64,000 nucleotides of DNA from Streptomyces sp. NBC_01408 (GCF_026340255.1 NZ_JAPEPJ010000001.1:3961001-4025000); one strand, 5' to 3'. Positions 21,462 through 34,382 are shown, counted from the first letter of the stretch. Made by a program: numbers and translations. The notes: generated by a model not told the origin, from the letters alone.

Positions 21462-21708
21462 GGAACACGCCGCCCGCCTGCCGTGGAGTGTCGGGCAGAC
21501 AACAGGACGGGCGGCGCGGTGGCGGGTCGTCGCACTGTACGAGGGGGAGCCGACGACCCGAGCCGCCTCTTGGCGAGGCCCTTAAGTGAACCGCCGAACG
21601 GCCCCCGCGCGGCAGGGTGCGTATCGCATTTATGCGCGTACGCGGTTCGCACCCCGTGTGAACCGCGCACCCATTAGCCTGAGAACGACGAGCCCTGGGG
21701 AGCGGCCC
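21462..21708. other. Upstream control region of the NsdA-like regulator
   Basis: The region from 21354 to 21708 has no gene: two terminators occupy its left part. The right part has an inverted repeat (21641-21667), a related half-site GTGAACCGCC at 21586, and a TAGCCT -10-like hexamer at 21675. Confidence 0.4.
21641..21667. promoter_or_regulatory. Inverted repeat, candidate operator
   Basis: The arms CGCGGTTCGCAC and GTGTGAACCGCG are complementary at 11 of 12 positions with a CCC spacer. The repeat ends eight bases before a TAGCCT -10-like hexamer, so a bound protein would cover the polymerase site of the downstream regulator gene. Confidence 0.55.
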
Positions 21709-23049
21709 ATGCAGCCCAATGTCCTGCTCGATTCCCTCCTCGCCGAGGCGGGCATGTCCCATGCCGGACTCGCCGCGTACGTGAACCAGGCGGGCCGGAC
21801 CCGCGGGCTCGCCCTGCGCTACGAACACACCGCCGTGGCCCGGTGGTTGAAGGGCCAGCGGCCCCGCGGCCAGGTGCCCGACCTGATCTGCGAAGTGCTC
21901 GGCGGCCGGCTGCGCCGGACCCTGGGACTGGACGACATCGGGCTCGGGGTGCCGGACGGGCCGGGCTCCGCGCACGCCTCGCCGCTGAGCGGGTTCGTCG
22001 ACCGGGCCGCCGCCCTGTGGCGTTCCGACGAGCAGGGCCGGCCCCAACTGCTCACCGCCGGGGCCGTCACGGGCACGCCCGCCGTCATCCCGGTCTGGGA
22101 GTGGGAGAACCCGCCCGAGGACGCCGACGTCTCCCGTGAGGGCCCGAACCGGATCGGGCCCGAGCACATCGAGATCCTGCGGGCCGCCCGCGCGCACTAC
22201 GAGCTGATGTACCGGCGGGCCGGCGGGGTGGCCACCCGGTCCAGGATCGTCCGCTTCCTCGGCAGCGAGACCGCGCCCATGCTGCGCGGGAGTTACCCCG
22301 ACGGGCTCGGCCGCCAGCTGCACCGCGCCACCGGGTCCCTCGTCGCGGTGGCGGGCATCTGCGCCTACGACTCGGACGCGCACGGCCTGGCCCAGCGCTA
22401 CTTCCACCAGGCCCTGCGCCTGGCCAAGGCCAGCGGCGACCGCGGCCTCGGGGCCTATGTGATCGCGCTGCTCGTCAACCAGTCCCTGCACCTGCGGGAG
22501 TACCGCCAGGCCGTCGCCTTCGCCGAGGCCGCCCTGCGCGCCGCGGGCCGGCACACCACCCCGGCGCTGGCCGCCGACCTGTACGCCATGCAGGCCAAGG
22601 CGTATGCCCAACTCGGCGACACCCGGGCCGCACTGGCCTGTATCCGCAGCGCCGAGGCGGCCGCCGAGCGGATCCGGCCGGGCAGCGAACCGGACGAGAC
22701 CGGCTACGTCCAGCCGGGGCTCGTCAACGTCCAGGTGGCGCAGGCGCTGCTGAGCCTGGGGGAGCTCGACGCGGCCCACGAGCAGGCGACCGCCGCGGTC
22801 GGCACCCCGGCGCACGACCGCGGCCGGGTGCACCGGCTGGCGATGCTGTGCGAGATCCAGCTGCGGCAGGGCGAGGCGGACCGGGCGGTGGCCGCCGCGG
22901 CCGAAATGACCGAGCGGGCCAAGGGGATGGAGTCGCTGCGGTTGCGCGACCGGCTCAGGGCGGTCCGCGAACAGCTGCTGACCAGCGGTTGTTCGGGCGC
23001 GGAGGAGACCGCGCAGCTCATCGACGGGGCGCTGCGCGTTCCCCTGTGA
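21709..23049 (+). CDS. NsdA-like transcriptional regulator with TPR-type repeats
   Basis: The 446-residue protein has an N-terminal helix-turn-helix-like segment (LLDSLLAEAGMSHAGLAAYVNQ, then HTAVARWLKGQRPRGQVPDL) resembling the Streptomyces NsdA family of developmental/antibiotic regulators. The long helical C-terminus has TPR-like pairs (YFHQALRLAKASGDRGLGAY, AVAFAEAALRAAGRHTTPAL, ALACIRSAEAAAERI). The ATG at 21709 follows GGGGAGCGGCCC; a longer frame to 21586 is unsupported. An inverted repeat precedes it, suggesting autoregulation. Whether it represses differentiation, as NsdA does, cannot be told from sequence. Confidence 0.75.
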   Translation: MQPNVLLDSLLAEAGMSHAGLAAYVNQAGRTRGLALRYEHTAVARWLKGQRPRGQVPDLICEVLGGRLRRTLGLDDIGLGVPDGPGSAHASPLSGFVDRAAALWRSDEQGRPQLLTAGAVTGTPAVIPVWEWENPPEDADVSREGPNRIGPEHIEILRAARAHYELMYRRAGGVATRSRIVRFLGSETAPMLRGSYPDGLGRQLHRATGSLVAVAGICAYDSDAHGLAQRYFHQALRLAKASGDRGLGAYVIALLVNQSLHLREYRQAVAFAEAALRAAGRHTTPALAADLYAMQAKAYAQLGDTRAALACIRSAEAAAERIRPGSEPDETGYVQPGLVNVQVAQALLSLGELDAAHEQATAAVGTPAHDRGRVHRLAMLCEIQLRQGEADRAVAAAAEMTERAKGMESLRLRDRLRAVREQLLTSGCSGAEETAQLIDGALRVPL

Positions 23050-23102
23050 GTGCGTGAACTGCTGCCATGTTGCCACCAACTCGATCGGAAGGTGGCACAG
23101 CC

Positions 23103-23633
23103 GTGCAGTGGACGAACCTCAGTGAGCAGACTGTGTACAAGAACCGCTGGTTCGACGTGAATCTCGCCGACGTGGAACTCCCCGACGGGCGGCACCTGGA
23201 CCACTTCGTGATCCGGCTGCGTCCGGTCGCCGTCGCCACGGCCGTCAATGCGGCCAACGAGGTGCTGCTGCTGTGGCGGCACCGCTTCATCACGGACAGC
23301 TGGGGCTGGGAACTGCCCGCCGGGGTGGTCGAGGACGGGGAGGACATCGCCACCGCCGCCGCCCGGGAGATGGAGGAGGAGTCGGGCTGGCGCCCCGGCC
23401 CGCTCCACCACCTGATGACCGTCGAGCCGTCCAACGGGCTGACCGACGCCCGCCACCACCTCTACTGGGCGGACGGGGCCACGTACACCGGCCACCCCGA
23501 GGACGACTTCGAGTCCTCGCGCCGCGAGTGGGTCCCGCTCAAGCTCGTGCCCGACATGATCGCGCGCGGCGAGATCCCGGCCGCCAACATGGCGGCCGGG
23601 CTGCTGCTCCTGCACCATCTGCGGCTCGGCTAG
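23103..23633 (+). CDS. NUDIX hydrolase
   Basis: The 176-residue protein has a complete Nudix box, GVVEDGEDIATAAAREMEEE followed by SGW, fitting Gx5Ex7REUxEExGU. The N-terminal VYKNRWFDVNLADVELPDG is typical of the ADP-ribose pyrophosphatase subgroup, which hydrolyses nucleoside diphosphates linked to another moiety. Substrate not determined. GTG at 23103 has GGAAGGTGG upstream. It lies 53 bp after the regulator and converges on the 3-hydroxyacyl-CoA dehydrogenase gene with a 10-bp gap. Confidence 0.88.
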   Translation: MQWTNLSEQTVYKNRWFDVNLADVELPDGRHLDHFVIRLRPVAVATAVNAANEVLLLWRHRFITDSWGWELPAGVVEDGEDIATAAAREMEEESGWRPGPLHHLMTVEPSNGLTDARHHLYWADGATYTGHPEDDFESSRREWVPLKLVPDMIARGEIPAANMAAGLLLLHHLRLG

Positions 23634-23643
23634 CCGCAGGCCG

Positions 23644-24525
23644 TCATCCGTACGGGTAGAAGCCCGAGCCGGTCTTGCGGCCGAGGCGGCCCGCGTCGAC
23701 CATCCGCTGGAGCAGCGGGGGAGCGGCGTACAGCGGCTCCTTGAACTCGGCGTACATCGAGTCCGCCACCGAGGCCACCGTGTCCAGGCCGATCAGGTCC
23801 GCCAGCTTCAGCGGTCCCATCGGGTGGGCGCAGCCCAGCTCCATGCCGTTGTCGATGTCCTCGCGGCTCGCGATGCCCGACTCGAACATCCGGATCGCCG
23901 ACAGCAGGTACGGGATGAGGAGCGCGTTGACCACGAAACCGGACCGGTCCTGGGCGCGGATCGCGTGCTTGCCCAGCACGTCCCGCACCAGGGCCTCGGC
24001 CCGCTTGACCGTCTCGTCGCCCGTGGTCAGTGCGGGGATCAGCTCCACGAGCTGCTGCACCGGCGCCGGGTTGAAGAAGTGGATGCCGATGACCTGGTCG
24101 GGGCGCGAGGTGGAGACGGCCAGCTTGACCAGCGGAATGGAGGAGGTGTTGGAGGCCAGGATCGCGTCCGGGCGGGTGACCACCTGGTCGAGGACCTGGA
24201 AGATCTCCGTCTTGACCTGCTCGTTCTCGACGACCGCCTCGATGACGAGGTCACGGTCGGCGAACTCGCCGAGGTCGGTGGTGAAGCTGAGGCGGGCCAG
24301 GGTGGCGTCCCGCTCCTCCTCGCTGATCTTGCCGCGTTCGGCGGCCTTCATCAGGGAGTTGTGCAGCCGGGTGCGCCCGATCTCCAGGGCCTCGCCGGTG
24401 GTCTCGGCGACCTTCACCTCAAGACCGCTGCGGGCACACACCTCGGCGATACCCGCGCCCATCTGGCCGCAGCCCACTACGCCGACCCGTGCGATGTCGG
24501 TCGGGAGGGTAGAGAGGTCCGTCAC
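23644..24525 (-). CDS. 3-hydroxybutyryl-CoA dehydrogenase
   Basis: The 293-residue enzyme has the NAD site VGVVGCGQMGAGIAEVCA, the SNTSSIP loop (catalytic Ser), HFFNPAPVQQLVELI (catalytic His), and the C-terminal domain with 'GFVVNALLIPYLLSAIRM' and 'GMELGCAHPMGPLKLADLIG'. It is a stand-alone fadB2/hbd-type enzyme interconverting acetoacetyl-CoA and 3-hydroxybutyryl-CoA. The GTG at 24525 has GAAAGG six bases upstream; the ATG at 24546 lacks a ribosome site. Divergent from the GHL10-type hydrolase gene. Confidence 0.9.
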   Translation of the reverse strand: MTDLSTLPTDIARVGVVGCGQMGAGIAEVCARSGLEVKVAETTGEALEIGRTRLHNSLMKAAERGKISEEERDATLARLSFTTDLGEFADRDLVIEAVVENEQVKTEIFQVLDQVVTRPDAILASNTSSIPLVKLAVSTSRPDQVIGIHFFNPAPVQQLVELIPALTTGDETVKRAEALVRDVLGKHAIRAQDRSGFVVNALLIPYLLSAIRMFESGIASREDIDNGMELGCAHPMGPLKLADLIGLDTVASVADSMYAEFKEPLYAAPPLLQRMVDAGRLGRKTGSGFYPYG

Positions 24526-24699
24526 ATCGTGCCTTTCGCTGCTCATCCATCGCGGGTCCCCCGTGGTTGTCAGTGGTAACTGCATTCCGGCGCCCGCCAC
24601 GCCCCCCGACGTTACCCCCGACCTTGCCCCGGGTGACGGGCCGGGGCGGGCATGCTGGGCGCACGAGATCAACTTCACGCAACGGAACGGAGTCGTCAC

Positions 24700-26001
24700 A
24701 TGGCGTACATCGGGCGGCGGGGGCTGCTGGCGGGGGCGGCGGGCGCGCTGGCCACGGCCGCCACCGGGCAGGCGGGGGTGGCGGGCGCGGCCGCCGGGAC
24801 GGGGACGCGGGGCGCGGCGCACCAGCCGGTTCCGGCCGGGAGTCCGGCGGGACCGGGGCCGTCCCGGAGGGCTCCGGCGACGGAGTTCCGCGGGATGTGG
24901 ATCGCCTCCGTGACCAATGTGGACTGGCCCTCCAGGAGCGGGCTCACCGCCGCGCAGCAGAAGCGGGAACTGCTCGCCCTCCTCGACACCGCCGTCGCGC
25001 GGAAGCTCAACGCGGTGATCCTCCAGGTGCGTCCGGCGGCCGACGCGCTGTGGCCCTCGCCGCTGGAGCCCTGGTCCCAGTGGCTGACCGGGAAGCAGGG
25101 CGTGGACCCCGGCTGGGACCCGCTGGGCACGGCCGTCACCGAGGCCCATGCCCGCGGGCTGGAGCTGCACGCCTGGTTCAACCCGTACCGCGTGGCCAAC
25201 CACACCGACCCCGGGCGGCTGGCGTCCGGGCACCCGGCCCGGCGCAACCCCGACTGGACGGTCGCCTACGGAGGCAAGCTCCATTACAACCCCGGCCTGC
25301 CGGAGGTGCGCCTGTTCGTGCAGGAGGCCATGCTCGACGCCGTCCGCCGCTACGCCGTGGACGGGGTGCACTGGGACGACTACTTCTACCCGTACCCGGT
25401 GGCCGACGACTACTTCGACGACGACGCCGCCTACGAGGAGCACGGCGGCTCCTTCGCCTCGCGCGCCGCCTGGCGCCGCCACAACACGGACACCCTGGTC
25501 AGCGAGATGTCCGCGCGCGTACGGGAGGTCCGGCCGCAGGCGCGGTTCGGCATCAGCCCCTTCGCGGTCTGGCGCAACGCCGGGCGGGACCCGCTCGGCT
25601 CACCGACGGACGGCAGCCTCGCCACCTACGACGACCTGTTCGCGGACACCCGCAAGTGGGTCACCGAGGGCTGGATCGACTACGTCGTGCCCCAGGCCTA
25701 CTGGCACATCGGGCACCCGGTCGCCGACTACGCCGACATCGTCCCCTGGTGGGCCCGGACCGTCGAGGGCACCGGCGTGGACCTCTACGTGGGTGAGGCG
25801 CTGTACCGCTGCGACGCGGACAGCCCCGCCGAGGCCTGGCGCGATCCCGCGGAACTGTCCCGGCACGTCACCTTCGCCCGGGACCACGCGCAGGTCCGCG
25901 GCCACGTCTACTTCTCCGCGAAGCAGGTGGCCGCGGATCCCAACGGGGCGATGGCCAGGGTCGTCGCCGACCACTACGGCTCGGCGGTGCCCCCGCGTTG
26001 A
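24700..26001 (+). CDS. Secreted glycoside hydrolase-like protein (GHL10/DUF187 family)
   Basis: The 433-residue protein starts with a probable Tat signal peptide (GRRGLLAGAAGALATAATGQ, cleaved near residue 35-50), then a TIM-barrel of the GHL10/DUF187 family: EFRGMWIASVTNVDWPS, LNAVILQVRPAADALWPS, GLELHAWFNPYRV and DGVHWDDYFYPYP, with candidate acidic catalytic residues in the last. Family members are thought to act on cell-envelope or exopolysaccharide glycans; the substrate is unknown. The ATG at 24700 has GGAG seven bases upstream. It ends 1 bp before the convergent DUF1918 gene. Confidence 0.8.
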   Translation: MAYIGRRGLLAGAAGALATAATGQAGVAGAAAGTGTRGAAHQPVPAGSPAGPGPSRRAPATEFRGMWIASVTNVDWPSRSGLTAAQQKRELLALLDTAVARKLNAVILQVRPAADALWPSPLEPWSQWLTGKQGVDPGWDPLGTAVTEAHARGLELHAWFNPYRVANHTDPGRLASGHPARRNPDWTVAYGGKLHYNPGLPEVRLFVQEAMLDAVRRYAVDGVHWDDYFYPYPVADDYFDDDAAYEEHGGSFASRAAWRRHNTDTLVSEMSARVREVRPQARFGISPFAVWRNAGRDPLGSPTDGSLATYDDLFADTRKWVTEGWIDYVVPQAYWHIGHPVADYADIVPWWARTVEGTGVDLYVGEALYRCDADSPAEAWRDPAELSRHVTFARDHAQVRGHVYFSAKQVAADPNGAMARVVADHYGSAVPPR

Positions 26002-26002
26002 G

Positions 26003-26200
26003 TCAGTGCTCGGGCTCTTCGGGGTGCCGGACCGTGCAGTCGGGTCCGGGAGCCATCAGAGCCTCGTGCCCGTCCTGGAAGCGGACCCGGTACGGGGGAG
26101 TTCCGTTCTCGCCCAGCACCTGGGTGATCTCGCCCACCTTGTCGTGCTGTCCGACGATCCTGCCGTGCTGCACCAGCTGGTCGCCCTCGGTCGCGCGCAT
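26003..26200 (-). CDS. DUF1918 small protein
   Basis: This 65-residue protein has the DUF1918 pattern: GDQLVQHGRIVGQHDKVGEI, VLGENGTPPYRVRFQDGHEA, PGPDC. It is a small SH3-like barrel common in actinobacteria, of unknown function. Its size, charge and codon use fit a real gene. It is in the same orientation as the DMT exporter 57 bp upstream. Confidence 0.75.
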   Translation of the reverse strand: MRATEGDQLVQHGRIVGQHDKVGEITQVLGENGTPPYRVRFQDGHEALMAPGPDCTVRHPEEPEH

Positions 26201-26257
26201 AACTGACCTCCTCCGTGGCGGTCCGATCCGGTGCTAGCAGTTTAGGTCGTATCGGGG

Positions 26258-27185
<928 letters not shown>

Positions 27186-27187
<2 letters not shown>

Positions 27188-28631
27188 GTACGAGCGTAGC
27201 AGTGTCGCGGAACTGGCCGAATCCCTGAGGTCCGAGCTCATCCGCTACTCGGTAGGTGGAAAGCTCCCGTCGAGCCGTGCCCTGGTCGAGCGCTACCGGG
27301 TCAGCCCCGTCACCGTCTCCCGGGCCCTCGCGCAGCTCGCCGCCGAGGGGCTCGTGGTCACCCGGCCGGGCGCCGGGGTGTTCCGGGCCCGCCCGCGTAC
27401 GGAAGCCCCCGCGTCCGGGGACACCTCCTGGCAGGAGGTCGCCCTCAGCGCGGAGGGGGCCGGCGAGATCACCCCGCGCTCCGTCGACGCCACCGGCGTG
27501 CTGGCCTCGCTCGCCGTGCCGCCGGGCGGGGTGATCGAGCTCAACGGCGGATACCTGCACCCCTCGCTCCAGCCCGAGCGGGCCATGGCGGCCGCACTGG
27601 CCCGGGCCGGGCGGCGGCCCGGGGCCTGGGGGCGGCCGCCCGTCGAGGGGCTGCCCGAGCTGCGCGACTGGTTCGCCCGGGAGATCGGCGGGGCCGTCGC
27701 GGCCTCCGACGTACTGGTCACCGCGGGCGGGCAGAGCGCGCTGACCACGGCCCTGCGGGCACTCGCCCCGCCCGGGGCGCCGATCCTGGTGGAGTCCCCG
27801 ACCTACCCCGGCCTGCTCGCGATCGCCCGCGCCTCCGGATGCCGTCCCGTGCCCGTCCCCGTGGACGCCGAGGGGGTCCGGCCGGAGCTGCTGGCCGCCG
27901 CCTTCGAAGCGACCGGGGCGCGGGTCTTCGTATGCCAGCCGCTGTTCCAGAACCCGACCGGGGCGGTGCTGGCCCCCGGGCGGCGGGCCGAGGTGCTGAG
28001 GATCGCGCGGGCCGCCGGCGCCTTCGTGGTCGAGGACGACTACGCCCGGGCCCTGGCCCACGAGGACGCGGGCCCGCTGCCCGTGACGCTGGCCGCCGAG
28101 GACGCGGACGGGGTGGTGGTGCACGTCAGGTCACTGACCAAGGCCACCTCCCCCAGCCTGCGGGTGGGCGCGCTGGCGGCCCGCGGCCCGGTGGTGGACC
28201 GGCTGCGCGCGATCCAGGTCGTGGACAGCTTCTTCGTGCCCCGCCCGCTCCAGGAGGCGGCCCTGGAACTGGTCGGCGCGCCCGCCTGGCCGCGCCACCT
28301 GCGGGCCGTGTCCGCCGAGCTCAGGCACCGGCGGGAGGTGCTCGCCGGGGCCCTGCGGCGGGAGCTGCCCGGGCTGGCGCTGCCGCATCTGCCCTCCGGC
28401 GGCTACCAGTTGTGGGTGCGCGCCGCGGAAGGGGCCGACGACGCCGCCTTCGCGGCGGCCGCCCTGCGCGCCGGGGTCGCGGTCGCGCCCGGCCGTCCGT
28501 ACTTCTGCGCGGAACCGCCGGGTGCCTACGTCCGGCTGAGTTTCGCCGGGGTCTCGGGCCCCGGGGAGCTGGTCGAGGGGGTCCGGCGGCTGAAGGCCGC
28601 GCTCCCCGGGCCCGTCGGCCGAGACGCTTGA
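27186..28631 (+). CDS. MocR-family regulator (GntR winged helix fused to class I aminotransferase fold)
   Basis: The 481-residue protein joins an N-terminal GntR winged helix (about 1-70: LPSSRALVERYRVSPVTVSR, AAEGLVVTRPGAGVF) to an aminotransferase fold (about 110-475) with TAGGQSALTTALRAL, NPTGAVL, VEDDYARAL and SLTKATSPSLRVG, where Lys319 should bind PLP. MocR proteins sense PLP or PLP-amino-acid adducts and control vitamin B6, GABA, ectoine or amino acid genes. Here the divergent DMT exporter is the probable target. The two start codons overlap. Confidence 0.88.
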
Positions 28632-28656
28632 CCCCGCGCCGCCGACGGCTCACCAT
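28628..28656 (+). promoter_or_regulatory. Promoter for a leaderless message (degenerate phosphatase gene)
   Basis: TTGACC at 28628-28633, a 17-base spacer and CACCAT at 28651-28656, then six bases to the ATG. The -35 overlaps the stop codon of the MocR gene. Confidence 0.5.
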
Positions 28657-28662
28657 CGCCGC

Positions 28663-29244
28663 ATGCATGTTCGGGTCTCGCTCGTCGCCGCAGCCCGCAG
28701 CTGCTCGCTGCTCGCCGAGCGCTTCGACGACGACCGCCCGCTGGACGGGACCGGCCGGCGGGCGCTGGAGCTGGCCTCCCGGGGGCTCGTACCGCTGGGC
28801 GCGGCCGGGCTGCGCTACTGCTCCCCGACCCCGCGCAGCCGGGCCACCGGCGAGGCCCTCGGTTACGCGCCGCTGGCCCAGCCCGCGCTGCGCGAGTGCG
28901 ACATGGGGCGCTGGCGGGGGCTGACCCTGGCCGAGGTGACCGCCCGGGAACCCGGGTCCGTGGACGTCTGGCTCGCCGACCCGCGGTCCTCCCCGCACGG
29001 CGGCGAGTCCCTGCTCGCCTTCATCTCCCGGATCGGCGGCTGGCTGGACACCCGGCCCGCGGACGACGGGGGCGCGATCGTGGCGGTGGCGGAGCCCTCG
29101 GTGGTCCGGGCGGCCGTGGTCTACGCGCTGAACGCACCTCCGCGGACGTTCTGGAACGTCGACGTCCGGCCGCTGTCGACGGTGACCCTGACCGGCCGGC
29201 CGGGCAGCTGGCACCTCTCCCTGCAGGCCGTGCAAACCGGTTGA
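28663..29244 (+). CDS. Degenerate histidine-phosphatase-fold protein
   Basis: The 193-residue protein keeps the phosphoglycerate-mutase fold pattern: strand 1 MHVRVSLVAAARS, CSPTPRSRATGEAL (the usual SPLxRAxxTAxxL), CDMGRWRGLTLAEV, PHGGESLLAF, and VAVAEPSVVRAAVVYAL near the end. The two catalytic histidines are gone: the RHG triplet of strand 1 is replaced by AAR-type residues, and the second His is replaced in AVAEPS. It is therefore probably a non-catalytic family member with a binding or other role. No Shine-Dalgarno precedes the ATG; a promoter at leaderless spacing does. Confidence 0.72.
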   Translation: MHVRVSLVAAARSCSLLAERFDDDRPLDGTGRRALELASRGLVPLGAAGLRYCSPTPRSRATGEALGYAPLAQPALRECDMGRWRGLTLAEVTAREPGSVDVWLADPRSSPHGGESLLAFISRIGGWLDTRPADDGGAIVAVAEPSVVRAAVVYALNAPPRTFWNVDVRPLSTVTLTGRPGSWHLSLQAVQTG

Positions 29245-29269
29245 GTGGCCCCGGCCCACCCCCTAGCCT
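29241..29269 (+). promoter_or_regulatory. Promoter for a leaderless message (acetyltransferase gene)
   Basis: TTGAGT at 29241-29246, a 17-base spacer and TAGCCT at 29264-29269, then six bases to the ATG. The -35 overlaps the preceding stop codon. Confidence 0.6.
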
Positions 29270-29275
29270 GCGCTC

Positions 29276-30028
29276 ATGACCGGGACAGTGATCATCACCA
29301 CCCTCGCCGAGCGGCCCGAACTGGCCGGACGCCTCTGGGACATGACGGACTCGTGGCCGGAGTTCGCCGCCCACGACCCGCTGGCCTGGCTGCTCTACCC
29401 GCGGATGGTGGCCGAGCTGCCGGACTACGTCCTGGTCGCCACGGACGGCGACGCGGTCGTGGCGCGCGCGTTCAGCGTGCCCTTCGCGCTGCACGCGCCG
29501 GGGCGGGACGGGACGCTGCCCGCGCGGGGCTGGGACCAGGTCCTCATGTGGACCTTCTCCGACCTGCGGCGCGGGGTCCGGCCCGACACGGTGAGCGCCG
29601 TCGAGATCAGCATCGCCACCGACCGGCAGGGCGAGGGCCTGTCCGGGCTGATGCTGGCCGCGATGCGCGAGAACGCCCTGGCCCGCGGTTTCGCCGAGGT
29701 CATAGCCCCGGTGCGACCTAACGGAAAGCCCGCCGAGCCGGACAACTCGATCCACGAGTACGCGTACCGTACCCGTGGCGACGGCCTGCCGTACGACCCG
29801 TGGCTGCGCGTCCACGTCCGCGCGGGCGGGGTGATCGACTCGGTGGCCCCGCTGTCGATGACCATCACCGGCTCGCTCGCCGAATGGCGGGAGTGGACCG
29901 GCCTGCCCTTCGACGCGCCGGGCCCGGTCCACGTCCCGGGAGCCCTGGTCCCGGTCCACTGCGACCCGGAACAGGGTCATGCTGTCTATGTGGAACCCAA
30001 CGTCTGGGTCAGGCATCGGCTGAAGTAG
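29276..30028 (+). CDS. GNAT-family N-acetyltransferase
   Basis: The 250-residue protein has an N-acetyltransferase core: the acetyl-CoA loop is 'ATDRQGEGLSGLMLAAMRENA', close to the Q/RxxGxG/A motif, and 'VEISIATD' is the preceding strand. The C-terminal third (DSVAPLSMTITGSLAEWREW, VYVEPNVWVRH) belongs to a less common subgroup seen in Streptomyces. Substrate unknown. No Shine-Dalgarno; leaderless promoter. It lies 58 bp before argC but has its own stop-promoter arrangement, so it is probably not part of the arginine operon. Confidence 0.7.
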   Translation: MTGTVIITTLAERPELAGRLWDMTDSWPEFAAHDPLAWLLYPRMVAELPDYVLVATDGDAVVARAFSVPFALHAPGRDGTLPARGWDQVLMWTFSDLRRGVRPDTVSAVEISIATDRQGEGLSGLMLAAMRENALARGFAEVIAPVRPNGKPAEPDNSIHEYAYRTRGDGLPYDPWLRVHVRAGGVIDSVAPLSMTITGSLAEWREWTGLPFDAPGPVHVPGALVPVHCDPEQGHAVYVEPNVWVRHRLK

Positions 30029-30033
30029 GGCCT

Positions 30034-32265
<2,232 letters not shown>

Positions 32266-32269
<4 letters not shown>

Positions 32270-33174
32270 GCACGGCACGCAAGCACACCGCGCTCCCCAA
32301 GGCCGAGATCCTCATCGAGGCCCTGCCCTGGCTGACCCGCCACAACGGCAAGATCGTCGTCATCAAGTTCGGCGGCAACGCCATGATCGACGAGGACCTC
32401 AAGGCCGCCTTCGCCCAGGACGTGGTCTTCCTGCGCCAGGCCGGCCTCAAGCCGGTCGTGGTGCACGGCGGCGGCCCCCAGATCAACGCCCAGCTCGACA
32501 AGCAGGGCCTGGTCAGCGAGTTCAAGGCGGGGCTGCGCGTCACCACCCCGGAGGCCATGGACGTCGTACGGATGGTGCTGGCCGGCCAGGTCCAGCGCGA
32601 GCTGGTCGGACTGCTCAACCAGCACGGGCCGCTCGCGGTCGGCATGACCGGCGAGGACGCCCACACCATCACCGCCACCAAGCACAGCCCCGAGATCGAC
32701 GGGGAGCTCGTCGACATCGGCCGGGTCGGCGAGATCACCGCCATCGACACCGGCGCGATCGAGGCACTGCTGGCGGACGGCCGGATCCCGGTCATCTCCT
32801 CCATCGCCCGCAGCGCCGACGACCACCACGTGTACAACGTGAACGCCGACACGGCTGCCGCGGCGCTCGCCGCCGCACTCGGCGCCGAGACGCTGATGGT
32901 CCTCACCGACGTCGAGGGCCTCTACGCGGACTGGCCCAGCAGCGACGAGGTCATCAGCCGGCTCACCGTCAGCGAGCTGGAGAAGCTGCTGCCCGAGCTG
33001 TCCAGCGGCATGGTGCCCAAGATGGAGGGCTGCCTGCACGCCGTGCGGGGCGGCGTCAGCACCGCCCGCGTGATCGACGGACGGGTCCAGCACTCGATCC
33101 TGCTGGAAATCTTCACCGACGAGGGAATCGGCACGATGGTCGTGCCCGACGCACAGGGAGGGGACGCCAAGTGA
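32266..33174 (+). CDS. argB: Acetylglutamate kinase
   Basis: The 302-residue amino-acid kinase phosphorylates N-acetylglutamate, the usual feedback-controlled step. Marks: [11 protein letters not shown] (phosphate-binding Lys), [11 protein letters not shown] (acetylglutamate), [15 protein letters not shown] and [10 protein letters not shown]. It has an N-terminal extension ([16 protein letters not shown]) like those of arginine-inhibited hexameric enzymes. The start overlaps argJ by ATGA and the end overlaps argD. Confidence 0.97.
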
Positions 33175-34382
33175 ACGGCAGTCAGGAGACCGGCAATCAG
33201 CGGTACGGCGCCCGCTGGCAGGGCGCGCTGACCAACAACTACGGCACCCCCGCGCTGGCCCTCGTACGCGGCGAGGGAGCCCAGGTCTGGGACGCGGACG
33301 GCAAGCAGTACACCGACTTCGTCGGCGGCATCGCGGTCAACGCCCTCGGCCACGCCCACCCGGCGATCGTCGCCGCCGTGACGGAGCAGATCTCGACCCT
33401 GGGCCACGTCTCCAACCTCTACGCCTCCGAGCCCGTCCTCGCGCTCGGCGAGCGGCTGCTCCAGCTCTTCGGCCGCCCCGGCAGGGTCTTCTTCTGCAAC
33501 TCCGGCGCCGAGGCCGTCGAGGCCGCCTTCAAGATCGGCCGGCTGACCGGGCGGACCCACATGGTCGCCACCGACGGCGGCTTCCACGGCCGGACCATGG
33601 GCGCCCTCGCGCTCACCGGCCAGCCGAAGAAGCAGGCCCCCTTCCTGCCGCTGCCCGGCGACGTCACGCACGTCCCCTACGGCGACGTCGAGGCCCTGCG
33701 GGCCGCCGTCACCGAGGAGACCGCGCTCGTCGTCATCGAGCCGATCCAGGGCGAGAACGGCGTCGTCGTACCCCCCGCCGGATACCTGACGGCCGCCCGC
33801 GAGATCACCCGGGCCACCGGCACCCTGCTCGTCCTCGACGAGGTGCAGACCGGCATCGGGCGGTGCGGCCAGTGGTTTGAGCACCAGGCCCACGAGGGCG
33901 TGGAGCCCGACCTGGTCATGCTCGCGAAGGGGCTGGGCGGCGGTCTGCCCATCGGCGCCGTGGCCGCCTTCGGGGCCGCCGCCGACCTGCTCCAGCCGGG
34001 CCAGCACGGCACCACCTTCGGCGGGAACCCGGTCGCCTGCGCCGCCGGCCTCGCCGTGATCGACACGATCGCGGCCGACGGCCTGCTCGACCAGGTCAAG
34101 GCGCGGGGAGAGCGGCTGCGCTCCGGAATCGAAGCGTCCGGACATCCGCTCGTCTCCCACGTCCGTGGTGCGGGCCTTCTGCTGGGTATCGTGCTGACCG
34201 AGCCCCTCGCACCCCAGGTGCAGCAGGCGGCTCAGGACGCCGGCTTCCTGGTCAACGCGCCCGCCCCCGACGTCGTACGGCTCATGCCCCCGTACGTGCT
34301 CTCCGAGGCCGAGGTGGACGCGTTCCTCCAGGCGCTGCCCGGCGTCCTCGACGCAGCCAGCGGGGACGGATCCGGAGAATGA
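33171..34382 (+). CDS. argD: Acetylornithine aminotransferase
   Basis: The 403-residue class III PLP aminotransferase converts N-acetylglutamate semialdehyde to N-acetylornithine. It has [40 protein letters not shown] and the PLP Lys in [16 protein letters not shown] start overlaps argB (GTGA). Might also serve as succinyldiaminopimelate aminotransferase, as the family often does. Confidence 0.96.
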   Translation: MNGSQETGNQRYGARWQGALTNNYGTPALALVRGEGAQVWDADGKQYTDFVGGIAVNALGHAHPAIVAAVTEQISTLGHVSNLYASEPVLALGERLLQLFGRPGRVFFCNSGAEAVEAAFKIGRLTGRTHMVATDGGFHGRTMGALALTGQPKKQAPFLPLPGDVTHVPYGDVEALRAAVTEETALVVIEPIQGENGVVVPPAGYLTAAREITRATGTLLVLDEVQTGIGRCGQWFEHQAHEGVEPDLVMLAKGLGGGLPIGAVAAFGAAADLLQPGQHGTTFGGNPVACAAGLAVIDTIAADGLLDQVKARGERLRSGIEASGHPLVSHVRGAGLLLGIVLTEPLAPQVQQAAQDAGFLVNAPAPDVVRLMPPYVLSEAEVDAFLQALPGVLDAASGDGSGE

